From contig SLSP01000194.1 of NCBI GenBank assembly GCA_007130345.1, positions 1-5,730 on the forward strand: 5,730 nt of DNA. The letters run 5' to 3'. The DNA is from Thermoflexales bacterium. GTDB lineage: Bacteria > Chloroflexota > Anaerolineae > B4-G1 > SLSP01. Shown one piece after another: positions 1 to 5,729 of the stretch; positions within the stretch are counted from its first letter, which is position 1; each line of letters starts with the position of its first letter. The notes beneath the pieces were generated by a model that saw nothing but the letters and a program-made list of their open reading frames with translations, ran no database searches and had not been told where the DNA came from. Position numbers and translations under genes: made by a program.

Positions 1-780
1 GCGACCGGCTGGCCTTACATAGCACCTAATAAGAAAAAAGTTACCTCTATAGATAAAGATGTATTAGAAGAATTTTGCGCGCTATCTTGGCAAATGTCAC
101 GAGATATCGATAACATCAAGGCGATTTCAAATGACCGCTACACAGCTTCACAACATTCAATTTTTAGAGGAGATTCAAGAAATACGGTTGGGATTATTGA
201 CACGGCCTCTGTGGATCATGTATTTACTTCGCCGCCTTATCTAAACAATTTTGATTATGCAGATAGAACCAGACTGGAATTATATTTTTGGGGTGAGGCT
301 AATTCTTGGGGGGAGATTTCCGCAAAAATTAGAACTAAACTGATGACTTCTGCAACCACCCAAATCAGCAGAAAAGACCCGCAATATAGAATGTCTCCAG
401 AGTTTACAGAAGAATGTCCTGAAGTTGCAGAGTTTGTAAACCAAGCGGTTACAACACTTGCACAACGTAGATTGGTAAAAGGTGGCAAGAAGAGCTATGA
501 TTTGCTGGTGACGGGCTACTTTAATGACATCCATCTCATTCTCCGGGATGTATTTAGGGTTCTCAAGTCAAATACCCACGCACTTTTTGTGTTAGGTGAC
601 TCAGCACCCTATGGCGTACATATTCCCACTGATGAGTTAATCGGTAAGATTGGGTTGGATGTAGGGTTTTCTAACTATCACATAGAGATTCTAAGACAAC
701 GCGGGGGTAAGTGGAAAGATAATCCGCAGCGCCATTCCGTGGCATTGAGAGAATCTATCGTTGTGCTGGATAAAGATTAG
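1..780 (+). CDS. DNA amino-methyltransferase, C-terminal part (5'-truncated by window edge)
   Basis: Probable modification enzyme of a restriction-modification pair, transferring a methyl group from S-adenosylmethionine to an exocyclic amino group of cytosine (N4) or adenine (N6). The frame is open from base 1, so the first ATG at 94 is internal and the true start lies outside; 259 residues are visible. Seen: GDSR at visible residues 57-60 and, after SVDHVF, TSPPY at 76-80 (bases 226-240). TSPPY is the catalytic motif IV; the S-P-P-Y form is commonest in N4-cytosine enzymes. A helix resembling the RDVFRVLK segment (182-189) and the strand ALFVLGDS (194-201) fit the usual fold after motif IV. 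The AdoMet-binding FxGxG motif I is not in the visible part, so it should lie N-terminally, before the window. The stop is one base before the next gene's ATG, implying coupled translation. The gene is more AT-rich than the dnaA side. Family is clear; base specificity is inferred. Confidence 0.85.
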   Translation, partial: ATGWPYIAPNKKKVTSIDKDVLEEFCALSWQMSRDIDNIKAISNDRYTASQHSIFRGDSRNTVGIIDTASVDHVFTSPPYLNNFDYADRTRLELYFWGEANSWGEISAKIRTKLMTSATTQISRKDPQYRMSPEFTEECPEVAEFVNQAVTTLAQRRLVKGGKKSYDLLVTGYFNDIHLILRDVFRVLKSNTHALFVLGDSAPYGVHIPTDELIGKIGLDVGFSNYHIEILRQRGGKWKDNPQRHSVALRESIVVLDKD

Positions 781-781
781 T

Positions 782-1594
782 ATGGAACGTAAAATTGCAA
801 ATCCTGGCAGTGCTTTAGGAGAAGCTGTGGGTGCTTTGATGGAAACAGCTTTGGAGCATCTGCTGTCCCAAATTAGCGACGAGCACGGGTATCATTACCT
901 GACTTCGGGGGTGCGTAAGACTAAAGCGGGCACACGCGCCAAAAAATTGTTGCTGTCTGATAATTATGGTAATCAATATGATATAGATGGTGTTATTGCC
1001 AATGCAAGTATGCAACCATTAATTATCATTGAGTCAAAATACATCCACTACACAAAACACAACCGGGATAAAGGGAGTTGGATTTGTACTGCTCATTCCG
1101 CTGTGCGGCGACGTTACCATAGCATCCGTAGCTCGATTGCTATTCTAGCCGGGAGTTGGAGCGGTTCTTCTGTAGCGATGTTGAAAAGTAACGATATTAA
1201 CATATTTCACATACCTTTCGCACATATTGTTGATTTGCTGCGCGCCTATGGGATTGATTTCGATTGGGGCGAAAAAGATCGGTCTCAAGCCCACGCTGCC
1301 TGGCACGCATATCAACAGCTATCTGAAGAAGAACACCGGCAAATCGGTGAGGACATCATAGAGATCATCAAAGTCCCGTTGATCGCATTGATTGAAAAAA
1401 TACTTGATGATACGACGCCACGGGAAATTAAGAAAATCATTCTGGAAGTTGTCTCCAATCTTGGGGAAGTGAAGGTGTTCGAGTTTGATTCGGTTGAAGG
1501 TGCTATGGAATTTCTCGAAAATACCGATTTGGATAAAGTTTTCTTGACTGTCGATTCTGTAACTTTATTTGATCCCCCTCCTTTTGATGAATGA
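782..1594 (+). CDS. Probable type II restriction endonuclease, PD-(D/E)XK-like
   Basis: Probable nuclease partner of the preceding methyltransferase, cleaving unmodified DNA. The 270-residue protein has a PD-(D/E)XK-like core: an N-terminal helix with Glu14 and Glu21, then YDIDG (Asp67/Asp69) in one strand and IIIESKY (Glu84, Lys86) in the next, the D...ExK metal-binding pattern with a spacing normal for this fold. After it comes a basic stretch (RKTKAG earlier at 45-50; AVRRRYHSIRSS at 107-118) that could contact DNA. The C-terminal third (from about 180) is mostly charged, predicted helical, and ends in the acidic FDPPPFDE. ATG at 782 is chosen because it follows the methyltransferase stop by one base. 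An in-frame TTG at 761 would add seven residues overlapping the previous gene. No strong Shine-Dalgarno is seen, consistent with coupling. I do not recognise the named family or recognition site. The call rests on the motif plus the gene pairing. Confidence 0.75.
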   Translation: MERKIANPGSALGEAVGALMETALEHLLSQISDEHGYHYLTSGVRKTKAGTRAKKLLLSDNYGNQYDIDGVIANASMQPLIIIESKYIHYTKHNRDKGSWICTAHSAVRRRYHSIRSSIAILAGSWSGSSVAMLKSNDINIFHIPFAHIVDLLRAYGIDFDWGEKDRSQAHAAWHAYQQLSEEEHRQIGEDIIEIIKVPLIALIEKILDDTTPREIKKIILEVVSNLGEVKVFEFDSVEGAMEFLENTDLDKVFLTVDSVTLFDPPPFDE

Positions 1595-1614
1595 TAGTCT
1601 CACTTGCTTCACAC

Positions 1615-3162
1615 TCACCTAGCAACAAGGGCGTAACTCTCCACCAGCGTGATTAGCAGCGCCAGGCCTCCTATCGAAGCGATAATGGCGAGGATGTAGC
1701 GGGCGGCGCGGCGTAGCACGTCGCCTTCGCGGCCGGCCAGCCCCACGGTGCTACATCCCACGATGATTTTGGCGGGGGCCACGACGGAGCTGATGGCGGC
1801 GCTGGCGTTGTGAGCCGCCAGAATCACCGGGACGCTGTAGCCGAGGGCTTCGGCCACCTGAAGCTGGAACGCGCCGAAGAGGACATTGGAATTGGTGTTG
1901 CTGCCGGTCACGAACGCGCCCATCGCGCCGATGAGGGGGGCCATCAGCGGGAAGAGTCCCCCGGCCATATCGGCCATCGCGTGTGAGAGCTGGGTGATCA
2001 TCCCCGCGTGATCCATCGTCGCGGCCATCCCCACCATTGTCAGAATCCCCACGGTAGATTTGACCCCACTGCGCAAAACGCCCCGCGCGATCTGCTTGCC
2101 GCTGCCCGGCGCGAGCTTGCCGCGCGCGTGAGCCATCCCTAGCGTGGCGATCCCGGCGTAGATGAGCAGCGCGCCGGGATGCCCGAAGAGGGCGATGTCG
2201 CGGGTGGGGCCGGCGGGCGTGATCCAGCCCTGGGCGGTGGCGACCTGGGGCACGTCCACCTGGAGCGCGATGGCTCCTAGAAAGTCGTGCAGCGGCGGGA
2301 TGAAGTTCTCGGCGAAGATGATGACCAGCAAGATAGCGTAGGGCGCCATCGTCGGGAGCAGGGCCGCGGGCGAGAGATCGGCGGAGAGGGGGCGGTCGCG
2401 CTTTTGCGTCACAGCCCAGGCGATACCCACCGCCAGCCCCGCCAGTGAGCCGAGCATCGCGGCGATACTCCAGAGGCCAGCCCAGGCGGCCAGCCATTGG
2501 ACGCTCGCCATCACCAGCGCCATTGCCAGCATCGGCGCGAGGGCTTTGCGCAGGGCCGCGCGTCCGCCGGCTATCCACAGCACGGCGAAGCCCGTCTGGA
2601 TGCAGACCACGGCCAGCATCGCGGCCATCCACGGGGCCAGTACATGTCCTTCCAGTCCGGTGGCCGCCGTCAGCGCGAAGAAGGACGATCCCATTGAGCC
2701 GAACGAGACGGCCCAGGCATCGCCCAGGGAGGGCATGACCACCGCCTCCACCGCCGGGAATCCGACGCTGATCAGGATGGGCGCGACCACGGCCACCGGC
2801 ACGCCAAATCCGCCGATGCTCTGCAAGAAGGCCGAGAATCCATACGCCAGCAGGAGCGCCTGGAGCGCGCGTCCCGGCGAAATCTGCTTGAGGGCCGCGC
2901 TCATCTCCTGGAGCGTGCCCGTGGCCTCGGTCACGCGGAAGAAAATCAGCGCGCCCCAGATAATGTAGAGCACAAAGACGGCCTGGAAGAGTCCGCGCAC
3001 TTGCGCCCACCAGAGCAAGCGTGGCCCCGCGCCAAAGCGCAGTCCGGCCACGAGCAGAGCGGCCAGCCACCCGGCCACGCCCGCGCGTCCACCGGGCCAT
3101 CGAAATCCGATCATCAGGATGAGAATGAGGGCAATGGGGGATGCTGCAAGTAAGATGTCCAT
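1615..3162 (-). CDS. lctP: L-lactate permease family transporter (LctP/LldP)
   Basis: Integral membrane carrier of the lactate permease family, which in studied members imports L-lactate (often also glycolate) with protons. The 515-residue length is usual for the family, and the protein is hydrophobic almost throughout, with about a dozen or more membrane segments, the first at residues 4-20. Family signatures are visible: GGFGVPVAVVAPIL (117-130), TGSNTNSNVLFG (419-430, matching the TGSxTxSNxLFG signature), and ASAAISSVVAPAKI followed by STVGLAGREGDVLR near 453-484. ATG at 3162 is chosen because AAGGA lies six bases upstream (3169-3173) and the protein then begins with a transmembrane segment. 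A 108-codon upstream extension in the same frame runs over the 3' end of dnaA and reads as low-complexity Pro/Arg, so it is rejected. It lies 95 bases downstream of dnaA on the same strand and converges with the endonuclease gene. Substrate specificity is inferred from family only. Confidence 0.93.
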   Translation of the reverse strand: MDILLAASPIALILILMIGFRWPGGRAGVAGWLAALLVAGLRFGAGPRLLWWAQVRGLFQAVFVLYIIWGALIFFRVTEATGTLQEMSAALKQISPGRALQALLLAYGFSAFLQSIGGFGVPVAVVAPILISVGFPAVEAVVMPSLGDAWAVSFGSMGSSFFALTAATGLEGHVLAPWMAAMLAVVCIQTGFAVLWIAGGRAALRKALAPMLAMALVMASVQWLAAWAGLWSIAAMLGSLAGLAVGIAWAVTQKRDRPLSADLSPAALLPTMAPYAILLVIIFAENFIPPLHDFLGAIALQVDVPQVATAQGWITPAGPTRDIALFGHPGALLIYAGIATLGMAHARGKLAPGSGKQIARGVLRSGVKSTVGILTMVGMAATMDHAGMITQLSHAMADMAGGLFPLMAPLIGAMGAFVTGSNTNSNVLFGAFQLQVAEALGYSVPVILAAHNASAAISSVVAPAKIIVGCSTVGLAGREGDVLRRAARYILAIIASIGGLALLITLVESYALVAR

Positions 3163-3168
3163 AGTATT

Positions 3169-3173
3169 TCCTT
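3169..3173 (-). promoter_or_regulatory. Ribosome binding site of the lactate permease gene
   Basis: AAGGA on the minus strand, six bases before ATG at 3162. It decides the start against the long upstream extension of the frame into dnaA. Confidence 0.75.
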
Positions 3174-3190
3174 GTAATAAAGGGTAAAAA

Positions 3191-3217
3191 GCAAATGGCG
3201 AATTGCAAATAGCAAAT
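3191..3217. repeat. Short GCAAAT repeat in the dnaA-permease gap
   Basis: GCAAAT occurs three times on the + strand, at 3191-3196, 3205-3210 and 3212-3217, the first and third followed by G. The last copy runs into the hairpin at 3213-3240. Its role is unknown. It resembles small dispersed intergenic repeats rather than coding sequence, but no second array is in this window. Confidence 0.6.
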
Positions 3218-3240
3218 GCCGCCCCCAGGGGCGGCATTTG
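3213..3240 (-). terminator. Perfect GC-rich hairpin after dnaA, possible terminator or processing site
   Basis: CAAATGCCGCCCC at 3213-3225 is exactly complementary to GGGGCGGCATTTG at 3228-3240: a 13-base-pair dyad separated by two bases, in practice a 12-pair stem with a four-base loop. It begins 18 bases after the dnaA stop. On the dnaA strand no T-run follows directly; the first run of five T is at 3190-3186, more than 20 bases on. It is therefore not a textbook intrinsic terminator. It may end dnaA transcription weakly, protect the dnaA 3' end, or be a dispersed repeat. The structure is certain; the role is inferred. Confidence 0.55.
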
Positions 3241-3257
3241 GTTAGCGTGGGCTGGGG

Positions 3258-4592
3258 TCAGTTCTGGCCGTAGAGTTGCCCCCGGAGCATCATCACCTCG
3301 CGTTTGAGTTGGTCGTCCTGTTCCATCTTGGCGCGGACGCGCTCGTAGCCGTAGAGGATGGTCGTGTGATCGCGGCCACCGAGTTCCGCGCCAATTTGCG
3401 GGAAGGAGGAGTCGGTCTCTTCGCGGAGGAGGTACATCGCCACCTGGCGGGGTTGGGCGATGCGGCGGTTGCGACGGGGGCCGCACAGTTCGTTGCGGCT
3501 TAAGCCATAATACTTGATGACGGCTTTGATGATTTCCTCGGTGGAGATGTCCGGGCGGTTGGGGAGCAGGTCGGTGAGGGCCTGTTCGGCCACTTCGATG
3601 GTGAGGGGGAGGTTGGTGAGACGGGCCATCGCCAGCACCCGGTTAAGCGCGCCTTCCAGTTCGCGGATGTTGCTCTCGATGTTGGTGGCGATGTAGCTCA
3701 ACAACTCGTTGGGCACCTTGACCTGGAGTTGCTCGGCTTTGGATTGCAGGATGGCGACCCGCGTTTCGTAATCGGGCGACTGGATATCGACGATGAGGCC
3801 CCATTCGAAGCGGGAACGCAGCCGCTCTTCCAGTGTGACCATGGCCTTGGGCGTGCGGTCGCTGCTGAGGACAATCTGGCGACCGTTGTCGCGCAAGGCG
3901 TTGAAGGTGTGGAAGAACTCCTCTTGCGTGCTCTCCTTCCCGGCGATGAACTGGATGTCGTCCACCAGCAGCACGTCGGCGGTGCGGTACTTGTCGCGGA
4001 AAACGTCGGTGGTGTGCGTGCGGATGGCCTCGATGAGGTCATTGGTGAAGGTCTCCGAGGAGACGTAGAGCACCTGCATAGCATCGTGGTAGCATTTGTG
4101 GCCGATAGCGTGGAGCAAGTGTGTCTTGCCCAAGCCCACACCGCCGTGAATGAAAAGCGGGTTGTAGGCTTTGGCGGGCGATTCCGCCACCGCCTGGGAC
4201 GCGGCTTGTGCCAACCGGTTGCTCGACCCAATCACGAAGCGGTTGAAGGTGTAATCCGCGTTGAGGCCGGGGTCGCGCGCGGGGGGCGGCGCGTCTTCGT
4301 CGGTCTGGAGCAGGGCCGGCGCGGTCTCGTCGAGGGGCTTGGGTTCCCAGACCACAAAGCGGCAGTGCATTTTCTCATCCGTGATGCGGTTGAGCGTGCG
4401 CTGGATCAGATTATACAGGCGATTTTCCAGCCATTCGACGGCATAGCCGTTTTTCACGCCCACGATCAGGGTGCAATCGTTTTCGACGCCAATGCAGTGC
4501 GTGTCGCGCAACCAGGTGTCAAACGTCGCGCGTGTCATCTGCAATTCCAGTTCACCTAACGCTGCTTGCCATAGTCTCTGAGGGTTTATCAT
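3258..4592 (-). CDS. dnaA: Chromosomal replication initiator protein DnaA
   Basis: ATP-dependent initiator that binds DnaA boxes at oriC, forms a helical oligomer, melts the origin and helps load the helicase. The 444 residues show all four domains. Domain I (about 1-85) contains LWQAALGELELQMTRATFDTWL. Domain II (about 86-112) is a short linker rich in Ala, Pro and Asp. The AAA+ domain III has Walker A GGVGLGKT (150-157), Walker B VLLVDD (207-212), sensor 1 LSSDR (242-246), the SRF arginine finger (Arg261) and NIRELEGALNR (308-318, sensor 2). Domain IV has PRQVAMYLLRE (381-391) and the DNA-binding signature GGRDHTTILYGYERV (405-419). ATG at 4592 is chosen: AAAGGAAA lies ten bases upstream and MINPQRLWQ is the normal family beginning. 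ATG at 4625 would add eleven residues without a ribosome site and overlap the likely promoter. dnaN does not follow it; a lactate permease does. The long reading frames on both strands inside it are shadows. Confidence 0.98.
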   Translation of the reverse strand: MINPQRLWQAALGELELQMTRATFDTWLRDTHCIGVENDCTLIVGVKNGYAVEWLENRLYNLIQRTLNRITDEKMHCRFVVWEPKPLDETAPALLQTDEDAPPPARDPGLNADYTFNRFVIGSSNRLAQAASQAVAESPAKAYNPLFIHGGVGLGKTHLLHAIGHKCYHDAMQVLYVSSETFTNDLIEAIRTHTTDVFRDKYRTADVLLVDDIQFIAGKESTQEEFFHTFNALRDNGRQIVLSSDRTPKAMVTLEERLRSRFEWGLIVDIQSPDYETRVAILQSKAEQLQVKVPNELLSYIATNIESNIRELEGALNRVLAMARLTNLPLTIEVAEQALTDLLPNRPDISTEEIIKAVIKYYGLSRNELCGPRRNRRIAQPRQVAMYLLREETDSSFPQIGAELGGRDHTTILYGYERVRAKMEQDDQLKREVMMLRGQLYGQN

Positions 4593-4602
4593 TGCAGAAC
4601 AA

Positions 4603-4610
4603 TTTCCTTT
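4603..4610 (-). promoter_or_regulatory. Ribosome binding site of dnaA
   Basis: AAAGGAAA on the minus strand, ten bases before ATG 4592. The GGA core is slightly far from the start, compatible with modest expression. It supports 4592 over the in-frame ATG at 4625. Confidence 0.6.
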
Positions 4611-4626
4611 GTATATAAATCCCATA

Positions 4627-4655
4627 ACAATACCAGCATAAGTTCAAGTGAGCAA
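4627..4655 (-). promoter_or_regulatory. Candidate dnaA promoter (extended -10)
   Basis: On the minus strand, TTGCTC (4655-4650) is followed by a 17-base spacer and TATTGT (4632-4627), with TGG directly before the -10, an extended -10 arrangement. Each hexamer matches the sigma-70-type consensus at four of six positions. Transcription would begin near 4620, giving a leader of about 28 bases that contains the AAAGGAAA site. This comes from pattern reading only; other promoters farther upstream are possible. Confidence 0.4.
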
Positions 4656-4662
4656 ACACTTG
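4645..4662. repeat. Dyad overlapping the candidate dnaA -35
   Basis: CAAGTG (4645-4650) and CACTTG (4657-4662) form a perfect 6-base inverted repeat around a 6-base centre, enclosing the proposed -35 hexamer. The position suits an operator, but a dyad this short can also arise by chance. Confidence 0.35.
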
Positions 4663-4735
4663 GGTGGTCGGTCAGATCATCTCCGAGAGGGGCGATTACT
4701 TTCCAGGCCACGTATGAGTCCCCTGAAAAAAGCCC

Positions 4736-4750
4736 AAAAATCCGATTTTT
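4736..4750. repeat. AT-rich palindrome 1 (AAAAATC/GATTTTT)
   Basis: AAAAATC (4736-4742), one central C, GATTTTT (4744-4750): a perfect odd-length palindrome. Its sequence is the reverse complement of the core of palindrome 2 at 4818-4832, so the two form an inverted pair about 67 bases apart. Possible roles are part of an unwinding element or binding sites for a dimeric protein. Confidence 0.7.
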
Positions 4751-4795
4751 CCACGTGCGACCTACTACATATATGAAATTCGCACGCGAAAAATC
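4744..4795. repeat. Imperfect inverted repeat with 19-base loop upstream of dnaA
   Basis: The left arm, GATTTTT (4744-4750), C, then CGTGCGA (4754-4760), pairs with the right arm TCGCACG (4780-4786), C, G, then AAAAATC (4789-4795). The arms give 15 pairs with one small internal loop (CA against C). The loop at 4761-4779 contains CTACTA and ATATAT. The left arm shares GATTTTT with palindrome 1, so the two hairpins exclude each other. Pairing is seen directly; function is unknown. Confidence 0.65.
4747..4775 (+). promoter_or_regulatory. Possible origin unwinding element: DnaA box, GC spacer, CTACTA trios
   Basis: TTTTCCACG (4747-4755; seven of nine against TTATCCACA) is followed by the spacer TGCGAC and then CTACTA (4762-4767) and CATATATG. 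In Bacillus subtilis oriC the basal unwinding system has a DnaA box, a short GC-rich spacer and repeated DnaA-trios read 3'-GAT on one strand, which is CTA on the other. Two perfect trios are visible here, then degenerate AT-rich sequence. The box is imperfect, so confidence is limited. Confidence 0.35.
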
Positions 4796-4814
4796 TACCT
4801 ATAGTATCAAGGTT

Positions 4815-4835
4815 CTAAAAAATCGGATTTTTTAG
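4815..4835. repeat. AT-rich palindrome 2 (CTAAAAAATC/GATTTTTTAG)
   Basis: CTAAAAAATC (4815-4824), central G, GATTTTTTAG (4826-4835): a perfect 21-base odd palindrome. Its core at 4818-4832 is the reverse complement of palindrome 1. It is too AT-rich for a typical intrinsic terminator. It could be an operator, or part of the DNA melted at the origin. Confidence 0.7.
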
Positions 4836-5071
4836 GGTTCTTTCAGTAGAGTCATGTATAACGCTGATGGCTGGAAAACTCAGTTAACCGCGTGGATGTC
4901 TCTCGGCGCTTTTTGCTAAGAAGATTGGGACTTCGCATCGGGGGTGATTGTGAGGTGAAACATCCCCTTCCTCGCGACCATCTACATTTTACCAGAAAAG
5001 CAGGGCTAAGGCAATCCCAAAGCGGGCTTATTACCTTAAAAAGCCATAAGTTTTAACATTGTAACGCGAGT

Positions 5072-5080
5072 TGTGGATAG
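5072..5080 (-). promoter_or_regulatory. DnaA box, best match
   Basis: CTATCCACA on the minus strand matches TTATCCACA at eight of nine positions. It is beside a run of seven T (5084-5090) and a weaker opposite-strand box-like TTAAGCACA (5089-5097, seven of nine). Confidence 0.55.
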
Positions 5081-5144
5081 CAATTTTTTTAAGCACAACC
5101 TGTAGGGGGTGGGGCCGAAATTCTCCTACATTTGCTTATGTGTA

Positions 5145-5175
5145 TGTGGAGAGTCCTGTGGAAACCTGTGTTAAA
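5145..5175 (-). promoter_or_regulatory. Cluster of DnaA-box-like sequences in one orientation
   Basis: On the minus strand TTTAACACA (5175-5167), GTTTCCACA (5165-5157) and CTCTCCACA (5153-5145) follow one another in the same direction. The second and third match TTATCCACA at seven of nine positions and the first at six. Their CACA ends are 10 and 12 bases apart, about one helical turn; a further ACACA lies at 5178-5182, 11 bases before. Phased same-strand low-affinity sites are a known mode of DnaA oligomer assembly. Individual boxes are weak, so the cluster is the evidence. Confidence 0.4.
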
Positions 5176-5237
5176 TTTGTGTTACCAACGTATTTTGTAC
5201 GAGGACGCCGCGTGACCAAAACTCTTGACGGTTGGGA

Positions 5238-5729
5238 TTAGCGACGCTTGCGTTCTTTCCAGGCTATGCGCTGGCTTTCCAGTTGCCGGGACAGCCCCAT
5301 CCAGTCCTCTATCGGCAGAACCAGGGCCGTCTCTTTGGGATGCAGCAGAAAGGGATGAAACCAGAGTCGCAGCCAGTTTCTGGACATCGGATAGTCGGTA
5401 AGATCGACGACGATAGCGGTCTTTCCCCAAAGATTTTTGTAAATCCGCCACCGCGCGGGCTTGGCGTCTTCGGGCGGGAACACCGAGCGAAATTCCACAG
5501 ACCGCACCAGTGTGATGCGCTGGTAGGAGAAGGCCACCGGATAGATGGGATTGCGGATGACGAAACGGTTGTCGTAACAGTGCACTTGGGCCGATCCCAG
5601 GCGCAGCGTGTACAGGGTGAGCAGGAGGCCGACGCCTGAGAGCAAGAAGCCTAGCGGGGCCAGCGCGGGGTTGGTATCGGGGAGATTGGGGATGAGCCAC
5701 CAGAGCAACACCCCGGCGGGGATCAGCAT
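5238..5729 (-). CDS. Small membrane protein with possible bacterial PH-like domain, start uncertain
   Basis: Function not recognised with certainty. The 163 visible residues start with two hydrophobic segments (about 2-15 and 25-42) that look like a membrane hairpin. A soluble part from about 46 follows, with alternating beta-type stretches: AQVHCYDNRFVIRN (47-60), AFSYQRITLVRSVEF (66-80), WRIYKNLWGKTAIVVDLTD (94-112). It ends with a helix (SRQLESQRIAWKERKRR) and a very basic tail. Two membrane segments before a beta-rich domain with the 'YDNRFVIRN ... ISYQRI' feel recall bacterial PH-domain membrane proteins, but this is a weak resemblance. ATG at 5729 touches the window edge and no ribosome site can be seen, so the gene may begin farther upstream. 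It points toward dnaA, 645 bases away, with no clear terminator after it. The opposite-strand and alternate-frame readings here are shadows. Confidence 0.7.
   Translation of the reverse strand: MLIPAGVLLWWLIPNLPDTNPALAPLGFLLSGVGLLLTLYTLRLGSAQVHCYDNRFVIRNPIYPVAFSYQRITLVRSVEFRSVFPPEDAKPARWRIYKNLWGKTAIVVDLTDYPMSRNWLRLWFHPFLLHPKETALVLPIEDWMGLSRQLESQRIAWKERKRR

Larger units (their letters stand above)
4593..5237. other. Gene-free region upstream of dnaA, candidate oriC and dnaA control region
   Basis: These 645 bases have no plausible gene on either strand. From the dnaA side they hold the promoter and dyad (4627-4662), a stretch without recognised signals (about 4663-4735), nested AT-rich palindromes (4736-4835), another stretch with no clear signal (4836-5071), and a group of DnaA-box-like sequences (5072-5183) with a tract of seven T at 5084-5090. 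Bacterial origins often lie next to dnaA and combine DnaA boxes with an AT-rich unwinding element, and this region has both kinds of element. The boxes are imperfect, with the best matching eight of nine positions of TTATCCACA, so the origin call is a reasoned proposal. The alternative is that the boxes serve only autoregulation of dnaA. Confidence 0.5.

Noticed and set aside
1751..3208. 485-codon minus-strand frame inside the permease
   Set aside because: Arg/Gly-rich out-of-frame shadow of a GC-rich membrane protein gene; the true frame carries clear family motifs.
3163..3486. N-terminal extension of the permease frame by 108 codons into dnaA
   Set aside because: It overlaps the well-conserved DnaA DNA-binding domain, reads as Pro/Arg-rich low complexity, and a good ribosome site precedes ATG 3162.
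3729..4559. 276-codon plus-strand frame opposite dnaA
   Set aside because: Antisense shadow in a GC-rich gene; no ribosome site and no recognisable domain.
4593..4625. dnaA start at ATG 4625
   Set aside because: No ribosome site before it, it would overlap the likely promoter -10 region, and the added residues are unlike the family N-terminus.
4815..4835. Palindrome 2 as an intrinsic terminator
   Set aside because: The stem is almost entirely A/T and the T-run is part of the stem itself; it would not be stable enough for normal termination.
4593..5237. CRISPR array or tRNA/rRNA in the long intergenic region
   Set aside because: No regularly spaced identical repeats and no cloverleaf or conserved rRNA segment seen; the repeats are short palindromes.
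5182..5700. 172-codon minus-strand frame overlapping the membrane protein
   Set aside because: Pro/Arg/Ser-rich shadow; the alternative frame has membrane segments and alternating strand pattern of a real protein.
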